NCBI GenBank assembly: GCA_900315775.1
Contig: ONAJ01000011.1
Coordinates: 1 to 63,471, forward strand
Reading direction: 5' to 3'
Source: an uncultured Prevotella sp.
Lineage (GTDB): Bacteria; Bacteroidota; Bacteroidia; Bacteroidales; Bacteroidaceae
DNA: 63,471 nt
The position numbers and the translations under genes were made by a program. Of this stretch, positions 25,289 to 35,366 are shown one piece after another (position 1 is the stretch's first letter; each line of letters opens with the position of its first letter). Below the pieces are notes generated by a model. That model did not search any database. It saw only the letters and a list, made by a program, of their open reading frames with translations, and was not told the origin of the DNA.

Positions 25289-26506
25289 ATGCCGCATACT
25301 AAAGAGGAGCTATTGCGTTTAGGTATAGAACCAAGGGCTGTGGAACATAACCAGCATCGTCGTGCTGAATGGCTGGACTATGGGAGTACAGGTCTTTATA
25401 TGGTAACGATGTGTGTAGAAGGGCGCAAGCCTGTCTTCGGTCATCTTGTCGGCAACTGGAAAGCAACGCGTGACTCGAAAGACTTTCCGCATATCGTGCT
25501 ATCGCCGTTAGCGCAACGCATTATCGAAGAGGAACTGCCTAAGATAAGCTACAAATACCCACAGGTAGAGATATGGCAGGTTGCTTTTATGCCCGACCAT
25601 ATTCACCTACTTATATATATTCGCACCCCGCTGCCGAAAGGCAAGCACCTGGGGCATATCATCGGTGCCTTCAAGGGCGGTTGCAGCCGTCAGTGGTGGA
25701 AGGGGCCCGAGGCTAACGCCGCGGGGACAGCGGCAGGAGGACCCGAGGCTAACGCCGCGGGGACAGCGGCGGGAGGACCCGAGGCTAACGCCGCGGGAAC
25801 AGCGGCAGGAGGACCCGAGGCTAACGCCACGGGAACAGCGGCAGGGGTGCCCACAGCGTCAGCTGTGCGGTGTCCTCTTTTCGAAGAGGGCTACCACGAC
25901 CGCATCATCAAGCGCCCGGGAATGCTGGAGGTAATAAAACGATATATGTCTGACAACCCTTTACGTGCCATCATGCGGCGAAGCCTCCCTAATCTGCTGG
26001 AAAGACGCCTCCACCTTCGTATCGGCACCCACGACTACGCTGCTTTTGGATGTATTTTCCTGTTGAAACGTGCAGAAAAGGAGCAGGTGTTCTATCATCG
26101 CAAAGAGCGTTCTACTGGCATTCCTACCGAAGAAACCGAAGCATTCCACAAAAACCGCATCCGACAACTGTCGGAAGCACGACAAGGAGTCGTCCTTGTG
26201 TCGCCAGCCATCTCTAAAGGGGAACGCATTGTTATTAATGATGCCATTAACGAAGGTCTTCCTGTCATACAACTCCAGAAGGAGCCTATCAGTCAGTATT
26301 GGAAACCAGAGCTACGCCGTTTCGAGGCATGTAGCCGCGGTACGTTGCTTATCTTATCGCCGTGGGAGTTAGATGAAGAAATAGCGCATAATTCCTCTGT
26401 CAGCGACTTCGCTCGTTTCCATCATCTTAACGACCTTGCCGCAGAAATTTGCGCAACCACAGACTGTTCTTTACTTGGTTTCCCTACACACTCACCTCAG
26501 CCCTGA
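25289..26506 (+). CDS. RAYT-like HUH transposase fused to a DprA/SLOG-like domain
   Basis: A 405-residue fusion. The N-terminal part is a Y1 (IS200/REP-associated) domain: [12 protein letters not shown] near 36, the HUH motif in [10 protein letters not shown] (His104 and His106) and the helix [13 protein letters not shown] with the likely catalytic Tyr219. The C-terminal part (about 290-370: [30 protein letters not shown]) resembles a DprA/SLOG nucleotide-binding fold. Between HUH and Tyr is a low-complexity insert of four [12 protein letters not shown] repeats (about 140-187). It may process REP-like hairpins. It has a perfect own promoter. No insertion sequence ends were found, so it looks domesticated. 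It overlaps the thyA stop by 23 bases. Confidence 0.75.
   Translation: MPHTKEELLRLGIEPRAVEHNQHRRAEWLDYGSTGLYMVTMCVEGRKPVFGHLVGNWKATRDSKDFPHIVLSPLAQRIIEEELPKISYKYPQVEIWQVAFMPDHIHLLIYIRTPLPKGKHLGHIIGAFKGGCSRQWWKGPEANAAGTAAGGPEANAAGTAAGGPEANAAGTAAGGPEANATGTAAGVPTASAVRCPLFEEGYHDRIIKRPGMLEVIKRYMSDNPLRAIMRRSLPNLLERRLHLRIGTHDYAAFGCIFLLKRAEKEQVFYHRKERSTGIPTEETEAFHKNRIRQLSEARQGVVLVSPAISKGERIVINDAINEGLPVIQLQKEPISQYWKPELRRFEACSRGTLLILSPWELDEEIAHNSSVSDFARFHHLNDLAAEICATTDCSLLGFPTHSPQP
25706..25849. repeat. Four in-frame 36-base repeats inside the RAYT gene
   Basis: Units of 36 bases start CCCGAGGCTAACGCC at 25706, 25742, 25778 and 25814; a partial fifth begins at 25850. Copies differ at a few positions. 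Each encodes 12 residues. The array is strongly GC-rich compared with its surroundings. Copy-number change would keep the frame. Confidence 0.95.
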
Positions 26507-27278
26507 TGTGGTCGTAGGGGTCGTAGCCCTCGAGTTGGAAGTCTTCGTAGCGGAAGTCGAAGAGGTCCTTGACATCGGGGTTTATCTTCATTACCGGCAG
26601 CTTTCGCGGGGTACGTGTCAGCTGTAGGCGTGCCTGGTCGAGGTGGTTAAGATAGAGGTGTGTATCACCGGTGGTATGGATGAAGTCGCCAGCTTTTAGT
26701 CCTGTTACCTGCGCCATCATCTGCAGCAGCAGGGCGTAGGATGCGATATTGAAGGGCACCCCGAGGAAGGTATCGGCAGAGCGCTGATAGAGCTGCAGCG
26801 AGAGTCGTCCGTCGGCAACGTAGAACTGGAACATAGTATGACAAGGAGGCAGCGCCATAGAGTCCACCTCAGCGACGTTCCACGCATTGACTATCATTCG
26901 TCGGGAGTCCGGTGTTTCACGAATCTGTCGCACCACATTCTTTATCTGGTCTATAGTACCTCCTTTATAGTCGGGCCACGCACGCCACTGGTGTCCATAG
27001 ACAGGTCCCAGTTCACCATTCTCGTCAGCCCACTCGTTCCAGATACGCACTCCGTGTTCCTGGAGCCAGCGCACATTAGTATCACCGCGAAGGAACCACA
27101 ACAGTTCGTAGATGATACTCTTCAGGTGTAGTTTCTTTGTTGTCAGCAGCGGGAAGCCGTCGTCGAGATTATAGCGCGACTGCGTTCCGAAGATGCTGAG
27201 AGTTCCTGTTCCTGTACGGTCTTCTTTCTTGACACCCTCCTTGAGGATGCGGTCAAGTATGTCTAAGTATTGCTTCAT
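26484..27278 (-). CDS. thyA: Thymidylate synthase
   Basis: Makes dTMP from dUMP using methylene-tetrahydrofolate. The 264 residues equal the E. coli length. Motifs are [10 protein letters not shown] (near 44), the catalytic Cys in [12 protein letters not shown] (near 146), [18 protein letters not shown] (near 165) and the C-terminal [15 protein letters not shown]. Its start overlaps the end of the upstream rRNA methylase gene by 26 bases, so the two are co-transcribed. The partner folA lies at 18.4 kb rather than next to it. Confidence 0.97.
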   Translation of the reverse strand: MKQYLDILDRILKEGVKKEDRTGTGTLSIFGTQSRYNLDDGFPLLTTKKLHLKSIIYELLWFLRGDTNVRWLQEHGVRIWNEWADENGELGPVYGHQWRAWPDYKGGTIDQIKNVVRQIRETPDSRRMIVNAWNVAEVDSMALPPCHTMFQFYVADGRLSLQLYQRSADTFLGVPFNIASYALLLQMMAQVTGLKAGDFIHTTGDTHLYLNHLDQARLQLTRTPRKLPVMKINPDVKDLFDFRYEDFQLEGYDPYDHIRAEVSV

Positions 27279-28437
27279 AATCTGGTGTATGTGTACTTTT
27301 TATTCTCCATTCTTTAGGATAAAGGTTATTTGCCCGCGACCCGATGTTCTTACATTGTCCCAGCGGGATGCCCTGATAGCTTACGGTGACGATGCCCAAA
27401 GGAGCGTCCGGCGGCAGCACTATCGCCTCGCGACGAAGGTAGCGAAGGGCTGTGGGGTAGTCGATGTCTATATTAATAGAGGAGAGAGGAGTGAGGAGAG
27501 AGGAGAGAGATTTGTTTGAAACCCTTGTCTCCTCACTCCTCTCTCCTCTCTTTCCAATCACAGCCATAAACAATCCTTCACCGCGTGTCAGTCCTGGGAT
27601 GAAACGGTAGACGGGAGCGATGAAATCGGGTAAAATTGAACCTTGGATGTTCCATTCCGCTTCTGTATGTACGGGTAGAACCTCTGCGTCGAAGTTCTCG
27701 AGAATCCACTTTATGTTCTCCTCGTTTTCGAGGGTGTTGAAGGTGCAGGTGCTATAGATGAGCAGTCCGCCCGGGACGAGACATTCCCACGCATCGCTGA
27801 CTATCTCGCGTTGCAAGCGCTGACATTGCTCCACCTTCTGCAGACTCCACTCAGCTATTGCCCCTTCGTCCTTGCGGAACATTCCCTCGCCAGAGCAGGG
27901 AACGTCGGTAAGGATGACGTCAAACTGCTGCTTGCTCTTGCGGAAGTCCTTGGGATAACGGTTTGTCACGATGTGATTGGGGTATCCCCATTTGGTGACA
28001 TTCTCCTCAAGCACCTGTGCGCGTCCTCGCATCGGCTCGTTGCTGACAAGTCGGCTGCCCTCAGGAAGCACGCTGCGTACCAATGTCGATTTCCCTCCCG
28101 GAGCCGCACAGAGGTCAAGCATAGCAACGGGCTCCGTAACATACTGCCTTAGCACCTGATGGAGGAACATCGATGACGACTCCTGGACGTAGTAAGCACC
28201 AGCGTGGAGCAGCGGGTCGAAGGTGAACGGAGGACGATGAGTGAGGTAAAAGCCGTACTCACACCAAGGCACCACACCGTCGCTGAGCACCACCTCCCAC
28301 TCATTGAGGTCTATCTTTGAGGGGTTTATGCGAATGCTCACAGAAGGCTCCTGGGCAAGTCCTTCACGTAGGACGTGCCATAATTCGGGCGCCATCATGC
28401 GCTCCATCTGCGTTATGAAGTCTGCGGGCAATTGCAT
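27253..28437 (-). CDS. rRNA cytosine-C5 methyltransferase, RsmF-like, with heptamer insert
   Basis: A 394-residue NOL1/NOP2/Sun-type enzyme that methylates a cytosine in ribosomal RNA. It has the SAM motif [11 protein letters not shown] (near 108), [10 protein letters not shown] (near 177) and the second catalytic Cys in [16 protein letters not shown] (near 228), with a PUA-like C-terminus. Between AVIGK and [13 protein letters not shown] (about 295-319) lies an insert whose DNA (27481-27555) is an inverted pair of purine/pyrimidine heptamer arrays around a TGTTTGAAACCCTT core. The frame is kept, suggesting a tolerated loop. RsmF is the best match, but the exact target base is not certain. 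Confidence 0.88.
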   Translation of the reverse strand: MQLPADFITQMERMMAPELWHVLREGLAQEPSVSIRINPSKIDLNEWEVVLSDGVVPWCEYGFYLTHRPPFTFDPLLHAGAYYVQESSSMFLHQVLRQYVTEPVAMLDLCAAPGGKSTLVRSVLPEGSRLVSNEPMRGRAQVLEENVTKWGYPNHIVTNRYPKDFRKSKQQFDVILTDVPCSGEGMFRKDEGAIAEWSLQKVEQCQRLQREIVSDAWECLVPGGLLIYSTCTFNTLENEENIKWILENFDAEVLPVHTEAEWNIQGSILPDFIAPVYRFIPGLTRGEGLFMAVIGKRGERSEETRVSNKSLSSLLTPLSSINIDIDYPTALRYLRREAIVLPPDAPLGIVTVSYQGIPLGQCKNIGSRANNLYPKEWRIKSTHTPDYEAILRHT

Positions 28438-28448
28438 AATTTTGGCAC

Positions 28449-28620
28449 AAAGTTACGAAATAAGTGAGAGAAATGCAAAAGAAAAGTCTTTTTCTTTTCA
28501 TTTCCGAACGAAAAGTAAGTTCGACGAAGTCAAAGTTACGAAATAAGTGAGAGAAATGCAAAAGAAAAGCCTTTTTCTTTTCATTTCCGAACGAAAAGTA
28601 AGTTCGACAAAGTCAAAGTT
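28449..28620. repeat. 83-base tandem repeat, two copies and a partial third
   Basis: Units begin AAAGTTACGAAATAAGTG at 28449 and 28532; a third begins AAAGTTAC at 28615 and then diverges. The copies differ at only a few positions. Each holds GAAAAG...CTTTTC and CGAAC...GTTCG inverted repeats and ends TTCGAC.AAGTC. A piece of the same sequence (TTCGACGCAGTCAAAGGTAC) appears at about 59618-59637, so this is part of a dispersed element between divergent promoters. Confidence 0.9.
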
Positions 28621-28665
28621 ACAAAATAATTCGTAATTATTAATGTGTAATTCATAATTATTTTG

Positions 28666-28673
28666 TACTTTTG
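28666..28673 (+). promoter_or_regulatory. DUF1599 operon -7 box
   Basis: TACTTTTG, preceded by AATTATT-rich sequence like the AATTATG promoters at 54.7 and 59.7 kb. The ATG follows 21 bases later. Confidence 0.6.
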
Positions 28674-28694
28674 TGCCCAAATAGCGAAGAAGCA

Positions 28695-29240
28695 ATGAAA
28701 AAAGAACAAAATACGGAACAGGAGTTCAGGGACGTAATGAAGGAATGTCGCGATGTTTTCGCCAGTAAGTTGCACGACTACGGCGCTTCGTGGCGCATAC
28801 TGCGTCCCTCGTCGCTCACTGACCAACTCTTCATAAAGGCAAAGCGCATCCGTTCGTTGGAGCAGAAGGGCGTTTCGAAGGTAGGCGAAGGTATTCGTCC
28901 CGAGTTCATCGCCCTCATAAACTACGGACTCGTAGGATTGGTACAGTTGCAGAACGGGTTCGTTGACGAGGTAGATATGAGTCCTGAGGAGGCGCTGAAG
29001 CTGTACGACAAGCATGCCGACGAGGCTCTGGAGCTGATGCTCAAGAAGAACCACGACTACGACGAGGCGTGGAGGGCTATGAGGGTAAGCTCGTACACGG
29101 ACTTCATACTGACGAAGATCCAGCGAATAAAGGAGATTGAGGACCTTGAGGGTGCAACACTCGTTTCCGAAGGCATCGACTCGAACTATATGGACATCGT
29201 GAACTATGCGGTGTTCGGAGCAATAAGGCTAAGAGAGTGA
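28695..29240 (+). CDS. DUF1599 domain protein
   Basis: A 181-residue protein from MKKEQNTEQ (an upstream in-frame start at 28671 overlaps the promoter). It holds two similar halves, each with a [13 protein letters not shown] or [13 protein letters not shown] motif followed by TD.....KRIR..E, which is the DUF1599 pattern. Some members are related to all-alpha NTP pyrophosphatase folds, so nucleotide-pool cleaning is possible. It leads the usual Bacteroidales run DUF1599, DoxX, tpiA, SPOR, folE. It overlaps the next gene by 4 bases (GTGA). Confidence 0.85.
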   Translation: MKKEQNTEQEFRDVMKECRDVFASKLHDYGASWRILRPSSLTDQLFIKAKRIRSLEQKGVSKVGEGIRPEFIALINYGLVGLVQLQNGFVDEVDMSPEEALKLYDKHADEALELMLKKNHDYDEAWRAMRVSSYTDFILTKIQRIKEIEDLEGATLVSEGIDSNYMDIVNYAVFGAIRLRE

Positions 29241-31300
29241 GAATTGTAGTGAACATCTGCCGACTGGTGGTGGCGCTGACACTTATCTTCTCGGGATTCG
29301 TGAAGGCAATAGACCCCTTAGGCACGCAATATAAGATAGACGACTATCTGGGGGCGCTGGGACTGCTGTCCTACGTGCCGCAATGGGTGACGCTGTCCAC
29401 GTCGATAGCACTGTCGGCGCTGGAGTTCCTGCTGGGAATGCTGTTACTCTTTGCCATCCACAGGCGGTTGGTGTCCCGACTGATAGTAACGTTCCTGGGT
29501 GTGATGACCCTGGTGACGCTGTGGATATGGATTGCCGACCCCGTGAAAGACTGCGGATGTTTCGGTGACGCCATAAAGATTACCAACGGCGAGACGCTGT
29601 TGAAGAACATAATACTGCTGGCGTGCAGCATCGTGGTAGCCTGGAAGCCGCTGAAGATGACACGCTTCATCTCGCACAGCAACCAGTGGATAGTGAAGAA
29701 CTACACCCTGCTGTTCATCTTAGTTGTGAGCACGTGGTGCCTGTACGACCTGCCGCTGTTCGACTTCCGTCCGTACCACATAGGAGTGAACATAGAACAG
29801 GACATGCAGATTCCCGAGGGAGCACCACAGCCAGAGTACGAGACCACCTTCGTGCTGGAGAAGGACGGAGTGCAGAAGGAGTTCAGCATAGACAACTACC
29901 CCGACTCCACGTGGAAATTCGTTGATAGTCACTCCGTGTTGGTGAAGGAAGGCTACGAGCCGCCAATACACGACTTCTCGATACAGACCCTCGAGGGCGA
30001 GGACGTCACCGACAGCATACTGCACAAAGAGGGATATACATTCCTGCTGGTGGCACCGATGCTGGGAGATGCCGAGAAGAAGGACTTCGGAGACATAAAC
30101 ATCCTGGCGGAGTATGCTAACGAGAAGAACTACGGCTTCTGCTGTCTTACGGCAAGCTCCACAAAGGACATAGAGAAGTGGCGACAGGAGACGGGTGCCG
30201 ACTACCCCATCTACCACACCGACGGCACGACGCTGAAGACCATCATAAGGAGCAATCCTGGTCTGCTGCTGCTGAAGGACGGCACGATAATACAGAAGTG
30301 GAGCGACAAGATGATGCCCGAAATACCAATGGTTGACGGCAATACCCCACCGCTGGAAGAGCAACAGATAGGACAGATGGCCGACGACTCTACGGCAGAG
30401 AAGATAGCACTCATCGTCATACTCTTCATAGTCCCGATGTTTGTGCTGACGATAGCCGACAGACTGTTCGCCTGGACAAAGTGGTTCAGAAAAGACGAAG
30501 ATACTAACAACGTTAAACATTTAAATAATAAAGTAACAATGAGAAAGAAAATTGTAGCAGGAAACTGGAAAATGAACATGAACCTGCAGGACGGTATCGC
30601 TCTGGCTAAGGAGCTCAACGACACTCTCACGGCAGAGAAGCCTAACTGCGGAGTAGTTATCTGTACTCCTTTCATCCACCTCGCAAGTGTGGCACAGTTC
30701 CTCAACCAGGACATCATAGGTCTGGGAGCTGAGAACTGCGCAGACAAGGAAAAGGGCGCTTTCACCGGTGAGGTAAGCGCAGAGATGGTAAAATCAACTG
30801 GTGCACAGTACGTTATCTTAGGACACTCTGAGCGTCGCGAGTACTACAAAGAAACTCCAGAGATTCTGAAGGAGAAGGTGCTGCTGGCACTGAAGAACAA
30901 CCTCAAGGTAATCTTCTGCATCGGCGAGACTCTCGAAGAGCGCGAGGCAAACCGCCAGAATGAAGTCGTTAAGGCAGAACTCGAAGGCAGCGTATTCAAC
31001 CTCAGCGAGGAAGAGTTCAAGAACATCATCATAGCATACGAGCCAATCTGGGCTATCGGTACTGGTAAGACCGCTACCGCTGAGCAGGCAGAGGAGATTC
31101 ACGCATACATCCGTAGCATCGTAGAAAACCGCTATGGCAAGGAGGTTGCTGAGAACACCAGCATCCTTTATGGCGGTAGCTGCAAGGCAAGCAACGCTCC
31201 CGAGCTGTTCGCAAAGCCTGACATCGACGGTGGACTCATTGGTGGCGCTTCATTGAAAGCAGCTGACTTCAAGGGCATCATTGACGCTTGGAAAGCATAA
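29237..31300 (+). CDS. DoxX/MauE-like membrane protein fused in frame to triosephosphate isomerase
   Basis: A single open frame of 687 codons from GTG 29237 with no stop before TpiA. Residues about 1-170 are a MauE/DoxX-type membrane domain with DCGCFGD (near 103), a redox-type Cys pair. Residues about 245-385 look like a periplasmic thioredoxin-like domain without an obvious CXXC. A helix at about 400-425 re-enters the membrane. A short basic linker then leads to a complete TpiA from Met435. In relatives these are separate adjacent genes. Here no stop codon intervenes, so translation of the first part must read into TpiA, unless the frame is terminated by an unseen event. TpiA probably also starts on its own ATG. 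Confidence 0.8.
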   Translation: MRIVVNICRLVVALTLIFSGFVKAIDPLGTQYKIDDYLGALGLLSYVPQWVTLSTSIALSALEFLLGMLLLFAIHRRLVSRLIVTFLGVMTLVTLWIWIADPVKDCGCFGDAIKITNGETLLKNIILLACSIVVAWKPLKMTRFISHSNQWIVKNYTLLFILVVSTWCLYDLPLFDFRPYHIGVNIEQDMQIPEGAPQPEYETTFVLEKDGVQKEFSIDNYPDSTWKFVDSHSVLVKEGYEPPIHDFSIQTLEGEDVTDSILHKEGYTFLLVAPMLGDAEKKDFGDINILAEYANEKNYGFCCLTASSTKDIEKWRQETGADYPIYHTDGTTLKTIIRSNPGLLLLKDGTIIQKWSDKMMPEIPMVDGNTPPLEEQQIGQMADDSTAEKIALIVILFIVPMFVLTIADRLFAWTKWFRKDEDTNNVKHLNNKVTMRKKIVAGNWKMNMNLQDGIALAKELNDTLTAEKPNCGVVICTPFIHLASVAQFLNQDIIGLGAENCADKEKGAFTGEVSAEMVKSTGAQYVILGHSERREYYKETPEILKEKVLLALKNNLKVIFCIGETLEEREANRQNEVVKAELEGSVFNLSEEEFKNIIIAYEPIWAIGTGKTATAEQAEEIHAYIRSIVENRYGKEVAENTSILYGGSCKASNAPELFAKPDIDGGLIGGASLKAADFKGIIDAWKA
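30539..31300 (+). CDS. tpiA: Triosephosphate isomerase (internal start)
   Basis: Interconverts glyceraldehyde 3-phosphate and dihydroxyacetone phosphate. From ATG 30539 it is 253 residues, a normal length. It starts [15 protein letters not shown] (catalytic Asn and Lys, near 9-13), has LGHSERREY (catalytic His near 99) and [11 protein letters not shown] (catalytic Glu near 170), then YGGS and GGASLKA phosphate loops. The sequence before the ATG is AT-rich, as expected for a Bacteroidota initiation site. The codons before it remain open, giving the fusion described above. It is the only triosephosphate isomerase in the window. Confidence 0.95.
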   Translation: MRKKIVAGNWKMNMNLQDGIALAKELNDTLTAEKPNCGVVICTPFIHLASVAQFLNQDIIGLGAENCADKEKGAFTGEVSAEMVKSTGAQYVILGHSERREYYKETPEILKEKVLLALKNNLKVIFCIGETLEEREANRQNEVVKAELEGSVFNLSEEEFKNIIIAYEPIWAIGTGKTATAEQAEEIHAYIRSIVENRYGKEVAENTSILYGGSCKASNAPELFAKPDIDGGLIGGASLKAADFKGIIDAWKA

Positions 31301-31302
31301 AC

Positions 31303-31926
31303 ATGAAAAGAACAACAACAATAATTACAATACTTCTGTGCGTGGCGGCAAGCGTCTGCGCACAGAAGTTTACCGACCATTTACAACAAAAAGTAAACGG
31401 ACAGGGAAATGTGATGGTGAACCAAAGTCAAGACATCACAGAACTGGTGAACGGTAAAGAGCAACCAGTAGTAAAGACAGAGCCTGTAGTAAAAAAGGAA
31501 ACTGTTAAGGAGGAACCAAAGAAAGAAGTAACAAAGGAGGAGAAAAAAGACTCTGTTGCCACAAGACAATACCACAGAATTGTAGGCTACGAGACAGCAA
31601 AGACCGACAGCGAAAGCGGTGAGGTGGACATGTCGAAGAAGATTATCCGCAACGGTCAGAAGGTCACGGGCTACAGAATACAGGTATTCGCCGGAGGCAA
31701 CTCACGCGAGGACAAGGTAAAGGCTACAAACATAGGAAAGCAGCTGAAGATGGCATTCCCTAACCAGCCGGTATATACACACTTCTACTCGCCACGATGG
31801 ATATGTAGAATGGGCAACTTCCTGACATACGCAGAGGCTGCCGAAGTGCTCAAAGACGTTAAACGAATGGGCTACAGCCAGGCGTGCATCGTAAAGGGAA
31901 AGATTACTGTGGCAGCAAGATATTAA
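31303..31926 (+). CDS. Secreted SPOR domain protein
   Basis: A 207-residue envelope protein from MKRTTTIITI, 2 bases after tpiA. It has a signal peptide ending SVCAQ (about 1-20), a Lys/Glu-rich linker (about 50-90) and a C-terminal SPOR domain (about 125-205: TGYRIQVFAGGNSREDKVKA, TYAEAAEVLKDVKRMGYSQA). SPOR domains bind denuded glycan strands of peptidoglycan, often at division sites. It keeps its usual position between tpiA and folE in Bacteroidales. Confidence 0.88.
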   Translation: MKRTTTIITILLCVAASVCAQKFTDHLQQKVNGQGNVMVNQSQDITELVNGKEQPVVKTEPVVKKETVKEEPKKEVTKEEKKDSVATRQYHRIVGYETAKTDSESGEVDMSKKIIRNGQKVTGYRIQVFAGGNSREDKVKATNIGKQLKMAFPNQPVYTHFYSPRWICRMGNFLTYAEAAEVLKDVKRMGYSQACIVKGKITVAARY

Positions 31927-31938
31927 TAAATATAGATA

Positions 31939-32532
31939 ATGAATCCAGAAACAGAATATCGCGAAGGACTTGAAGAAATCGCGAAACACTACGAAGAAAT
32001 AATAAAACTACTCGGAGAAGACACTACACGTGACGGAATACTTAAAACACCGATGCGTGTGGCAAAGGCTATGCAGATACTAACAAGAGGATATAGCCAG
32101 GATGCACACAAGGTGCTCACCGACGCCCTCTTCGAAGAGAAGTATAACCAGATGGTAATAGTTAAGGACATAGACTTCTTCTCCATGTGCGAACACCACA
32201 TGCTGCCTTTCTACGGAAAGGTTCACGTAGCTTACATTCCTAACGGATACATCACAGGACTGTCGAAGATAGCCCGCGTGGTGGACATCTACAGTCACCG
32301 CATGCAGGTTCAGGAACGACTGACACAGCAGATTAAAGACTGCATACAGGAAACACTGCACCCTCTGGGAGTAATGGTGGTAGTAGAGGCAAAACACATG
32401 TGCATGCAGATGAGAGGTGTAGAGAAACAGAACGCCATAACGACAACAAGCGACTTCAGCGGAGCTTTCAACCAGGCAAAGACAAGGGAAGAGTTCATGA
32501 ACCTGCTGAGAGGAGAAAGCAAGAGGATATAG
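31939..32532 (+). CDS. folE: GTP cyclohydrolase I
   Basis: Converts GTP to dihydroneopterin triphosphate, the first step of folate synthesis. The 197 residues include the zinc ligands in [14 protein letters not shown] (Cys and His near 82-85), the second zinc Cys in HMCMQMRGV (near 154) and [20 protein letters not shown]. It follows the SPOR gene by 12 bases in the conserved run. Confidence 0.97.
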   Translation: MNPETEYREGLEEIAKHYEEIIKLLGEDTTRDGILKTPMRVAKAMQILTRGYSQDAHKVLTDALFEEKYNQMVIVKDIDFFSMCEHHMLPFYGKVHVAYIPNGYITGLSKIARVVDIYSHRMQVQERLTQQIKDCIQETLHPLGVMVVVEAKHMCMQMRGVEKQNAITTTSDFSGAFNQAKTREEFMNLLRGESKRI

Positions 32533-32539
32533 AGGTTAA

Positions 32540-33655
<1,116 letters not shown>

Positions 33656-33720
33656 TTGAGAATTGAGAATTGAGAATTGAGAATTGAGAATTTTCATGTA
33701 CGTCGCAGCTCCGCTGCGAC
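33656..33720. repeat. TTGAGAA heptamer array plus GC hairpin
   Basis: Five perfect copies of TTGAGAA occupy 33656-33690, starting directly after the trpS stop. A hairpin GTCGCAG/CTGCGAC (loop CTCCG) follows at 33702-33720. Then an AAATAAC/TAAATAG-type array runs up to the next ATG (33744). Confidence 0.95.
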
Positions 33721-33743
33721 AAATAACTAAATAGTAAAAAAAT

Positions 33744-34055
33744 ATGGAAGACAATAAGAATCAACAGGGACTACAGCTTGATTTGCCACAGGACGTGGCA
33801 CAGGGTAAGTATGCAAACTTCGCTATCATCACCCACTCAAGCTCTGACTTCATTCTCGACTTCGCAAGAATGTTGCCGGGAATACCAAAACCACGTGTCA
33901 ACAGCAGAGTAATTCTGGCTCCGGAACATGCAAAACGACTGCTTCTGGCGCTCCAGGACAACATCAGCAAGTATGAAAGAGACTACGGAAGAATAGAAAT
34001 CCCAAATCAGCAACCGCGTACTGCTCCATTCAATATTGGCAAGGGAGAAGCGTAA
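33744..34055 (+). CDS. DUF3467 protein
   Basis: A 103-residue small soluble protein (MEDNKNQQGLQLDLP...). It contains GKYANFAIITHSSSDFILDFARMLPG and NSRVILAPEHAKRLLLALQDN, the DUF3467 pattern. In Bacteroidales this gene usually sits between rpoC and rpsL. Here rpoBC are absent and trpS precedes it, but rpsL still follows. Function unknown. It ends at a strong terminator. Confidence 0.88.
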   Translation: MEDNKNQQGLQLDLPQDVAQGKYANFAIITHSSSDFILDFARMLPGIPKPRVNSRVILAPEHAKRLLLALQDNISKYERDYGRIEIPNQQPRTAPFNIGKGEA

Positions 34056-34080
34056 AGGGTTGTGAAAATAATCTAAAGAA

Positions 34081-34120
34081 AGGTTATATCTTGTTAAAAG
34101 TTGGCAGATATAACCTTTTT
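34081..34120 (+). terminator. Terminator after DUF3467
   Basis: AGGTTATATCT (34081-34091) pairs with AGATATAACCT (34106-34116), followed by T-run TTTTCTCTT. It separates DUF3467 from the rpsL transcript. Confidence 0.9.
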
Positions 34121-34157
34121 CTCTTCTATTAATTATGGTGTTTTGTAGAGAAGTTTG

Positions 34158-34165
34158 TACCTTTG
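34158..34165 (+). promoter_or_regulatory. rpsL operon -7 box and leader
   Basis: TACCTTTG followed by CACCCC. The leader to the ATG is about 110 bases. It begins with a CCCCG...CGGGG potential stem (about 34168-34214), so ribosomal-protein feedback on the leader is possible. Confidence 0.6.
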
Positions 34166-34283
34166 CACCCCGAAACGCCCTTTTTGAACCGTCCACATCA
34201 GGTGGCAGCGGGGACGAGAGAGCGTTGTAATTGACTGACAATAAATAAAATAAAATAAATAATAAATTAAAAAAAGTAACAAA

Positions 34284-34664
34284 ATGCCTACAATTTCACA
34301 ATTGGTAAGAAAAGGCAGAAAGGAGCTTGTTGACAAGAGCAAGTCTCCCGCTTTGGACAGCTGTCCTCAGCGTCGCGGCGTATGTGTGCGTGTGTACACA
34401 ACGACCCCGAAGAAGCCTAATTCGGCTATGCGTAAAGTAGCCCGTGTTCGTTTAACAAACCAAAAGGAAGTAAACTCTTACATCCCTGGAGAGGGACACA
34501 ACCTGCAGGAGCACAGCATCGTGCTGGTTCGTGGCGGTCGTGTTAAGGACCTCCCTGGTGTACGTTATCACATCGTTCGTGGTACTCTTGATACCGCAGG
34601 TGTAGCTAACCGCACACAGCGTCGTTCTAAGTACGGAGCAAAACGTCCTAAGGCTAAGAAGTAA
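34284..34664 (+). CDS. rpsL: Ribosomal protein uS12
   Basis: A 126-residue small-subunit protein at the decoding centre. It starts [15 protein letters not shown], and has the conserved [11 protein letters not shown]-type segment, here [18 protein letters not shown] (near 40), and [11 protein letters not shown] (near 90). Lys at the usual streptomycin-resistance position in PKKPNSA is wild type. First gene of the str-type operon. Confidence 0.98.
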   Translation: MPTISQLVRKGRKELVDKSKSPALDSCPQRRGVCVRVYTTTPKKPNSAMRKVARVRLTNQKEVNSYIPGEGHNLQEHSIVLVRGGRVKDLPGVRYHIVRGTLDTAGVANRTQRRSKYGAKRPKAKK

Positions 34665-34678
34665 ACGAAGGACCTCTA

Positions 34679-34734
34679 AACTGGTGTAGCAACGCCTGTA
34701 CATATAATATATAATAAGGCTTTGCTCACCAGTT
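34679..34734 (+). promoter_or_regulatory. Long hairpin between rpsL and rpsG
   Basis: AACTGGTG ... CACCAGTT closes the structure. Inner complementary blocks AGCAA/TTGCT and GCCT/AGGC surround an AT-rich loop. No T-run follows, so it is more likely an RNA processing or protein-binding site than a terminator. Confidence 0.6.
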
Positions 34735-34857
34735 AAAACTAAAAAAATTATTCTAAAAACGTTTTGCTGGAGAAGTTATAAAGGTTGAGTAAATACCCAA
34801 GAGAGGGTGTTGAAGACACATGAACAGCCCCACGCAGAATTAAAATTTAAATTAAAA

Positions 34858-35334
34858 ATGAGAAAAGCAAAACCAAAGAAGCGTGTGATCCTGCCGGATC
34901 CAGTTTACAATGACAAGAAAGTGTCAAAGTTCGTAAACCACTTGATGTATGATGGAAAGAAGAACACATCATACGAAATTTTCTACAAAGCACTTGAGAT
35001 TGTTGGTTCTAAGATGCAGAGCGAGGAGAAGTCAGCGCTCGAAATCTGGAAGCAGGCTCTCGACAACATCACTCCTCAGGTAGAGGTGAAGAGTCGTCGT
35101 ATCGGTGGTGCAACATTCCAGGTTCCTACTGAAATTCGCCCAGACCGTAAGGAGAGTATCTCTATGAAGAATATGATTCTGTTCGCCCGTAAGCGTGGCG
35201 GTAAAGGTATGGCAGACCGTCTGAGTGCTGAGATTATGGATGCTTACAACAACCAGGGTGGAGCATTCAAGCGTAAGGAAGATATGCACCGTATGGCTGA
35301 GGCTAACCGCGCATTTGCACACTTCCGTTTCTAA
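34858..35334 (+). CDS. rpsG: Ribosomal protein uS7
   Basis: A 158-residue protein from [19 protein letters not shown]; earlier in-frame starts lack family support. It binds 16S rRNA and nucleates the head of the small subunit. Motifs are [13 protein letters not shown] (near 43) and [18 protein letters not shown] (near 78), with the C-terminal [15 protein letters not shown]. It follows rpsL by 193 bases containing a long hairpin. Confidence 0.98.
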   Translation: MRKAKPKKRVILPDPVYNDKKVSKFVNHLMYDGKKNTSYEIFYKALEIVGSKMQSEEKSALEIWKQALDNITPQVEVKSRRIGGATFQVPTEIRPDRKESISMKNMILFARKRGGKGMADRLSAEIMDAYNNQGGAFKRKEDMHRMAEANRAFAHFRF

Positions 35335-35366
35335 TACAGGTAAAAAGGTAAAAACAAAAGGAAACA

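Noticed and set aside
29720-30520. 266-residue open frame opposite the DoxX-like region
   Set aside because: Antisense shadow without recognisable domains.
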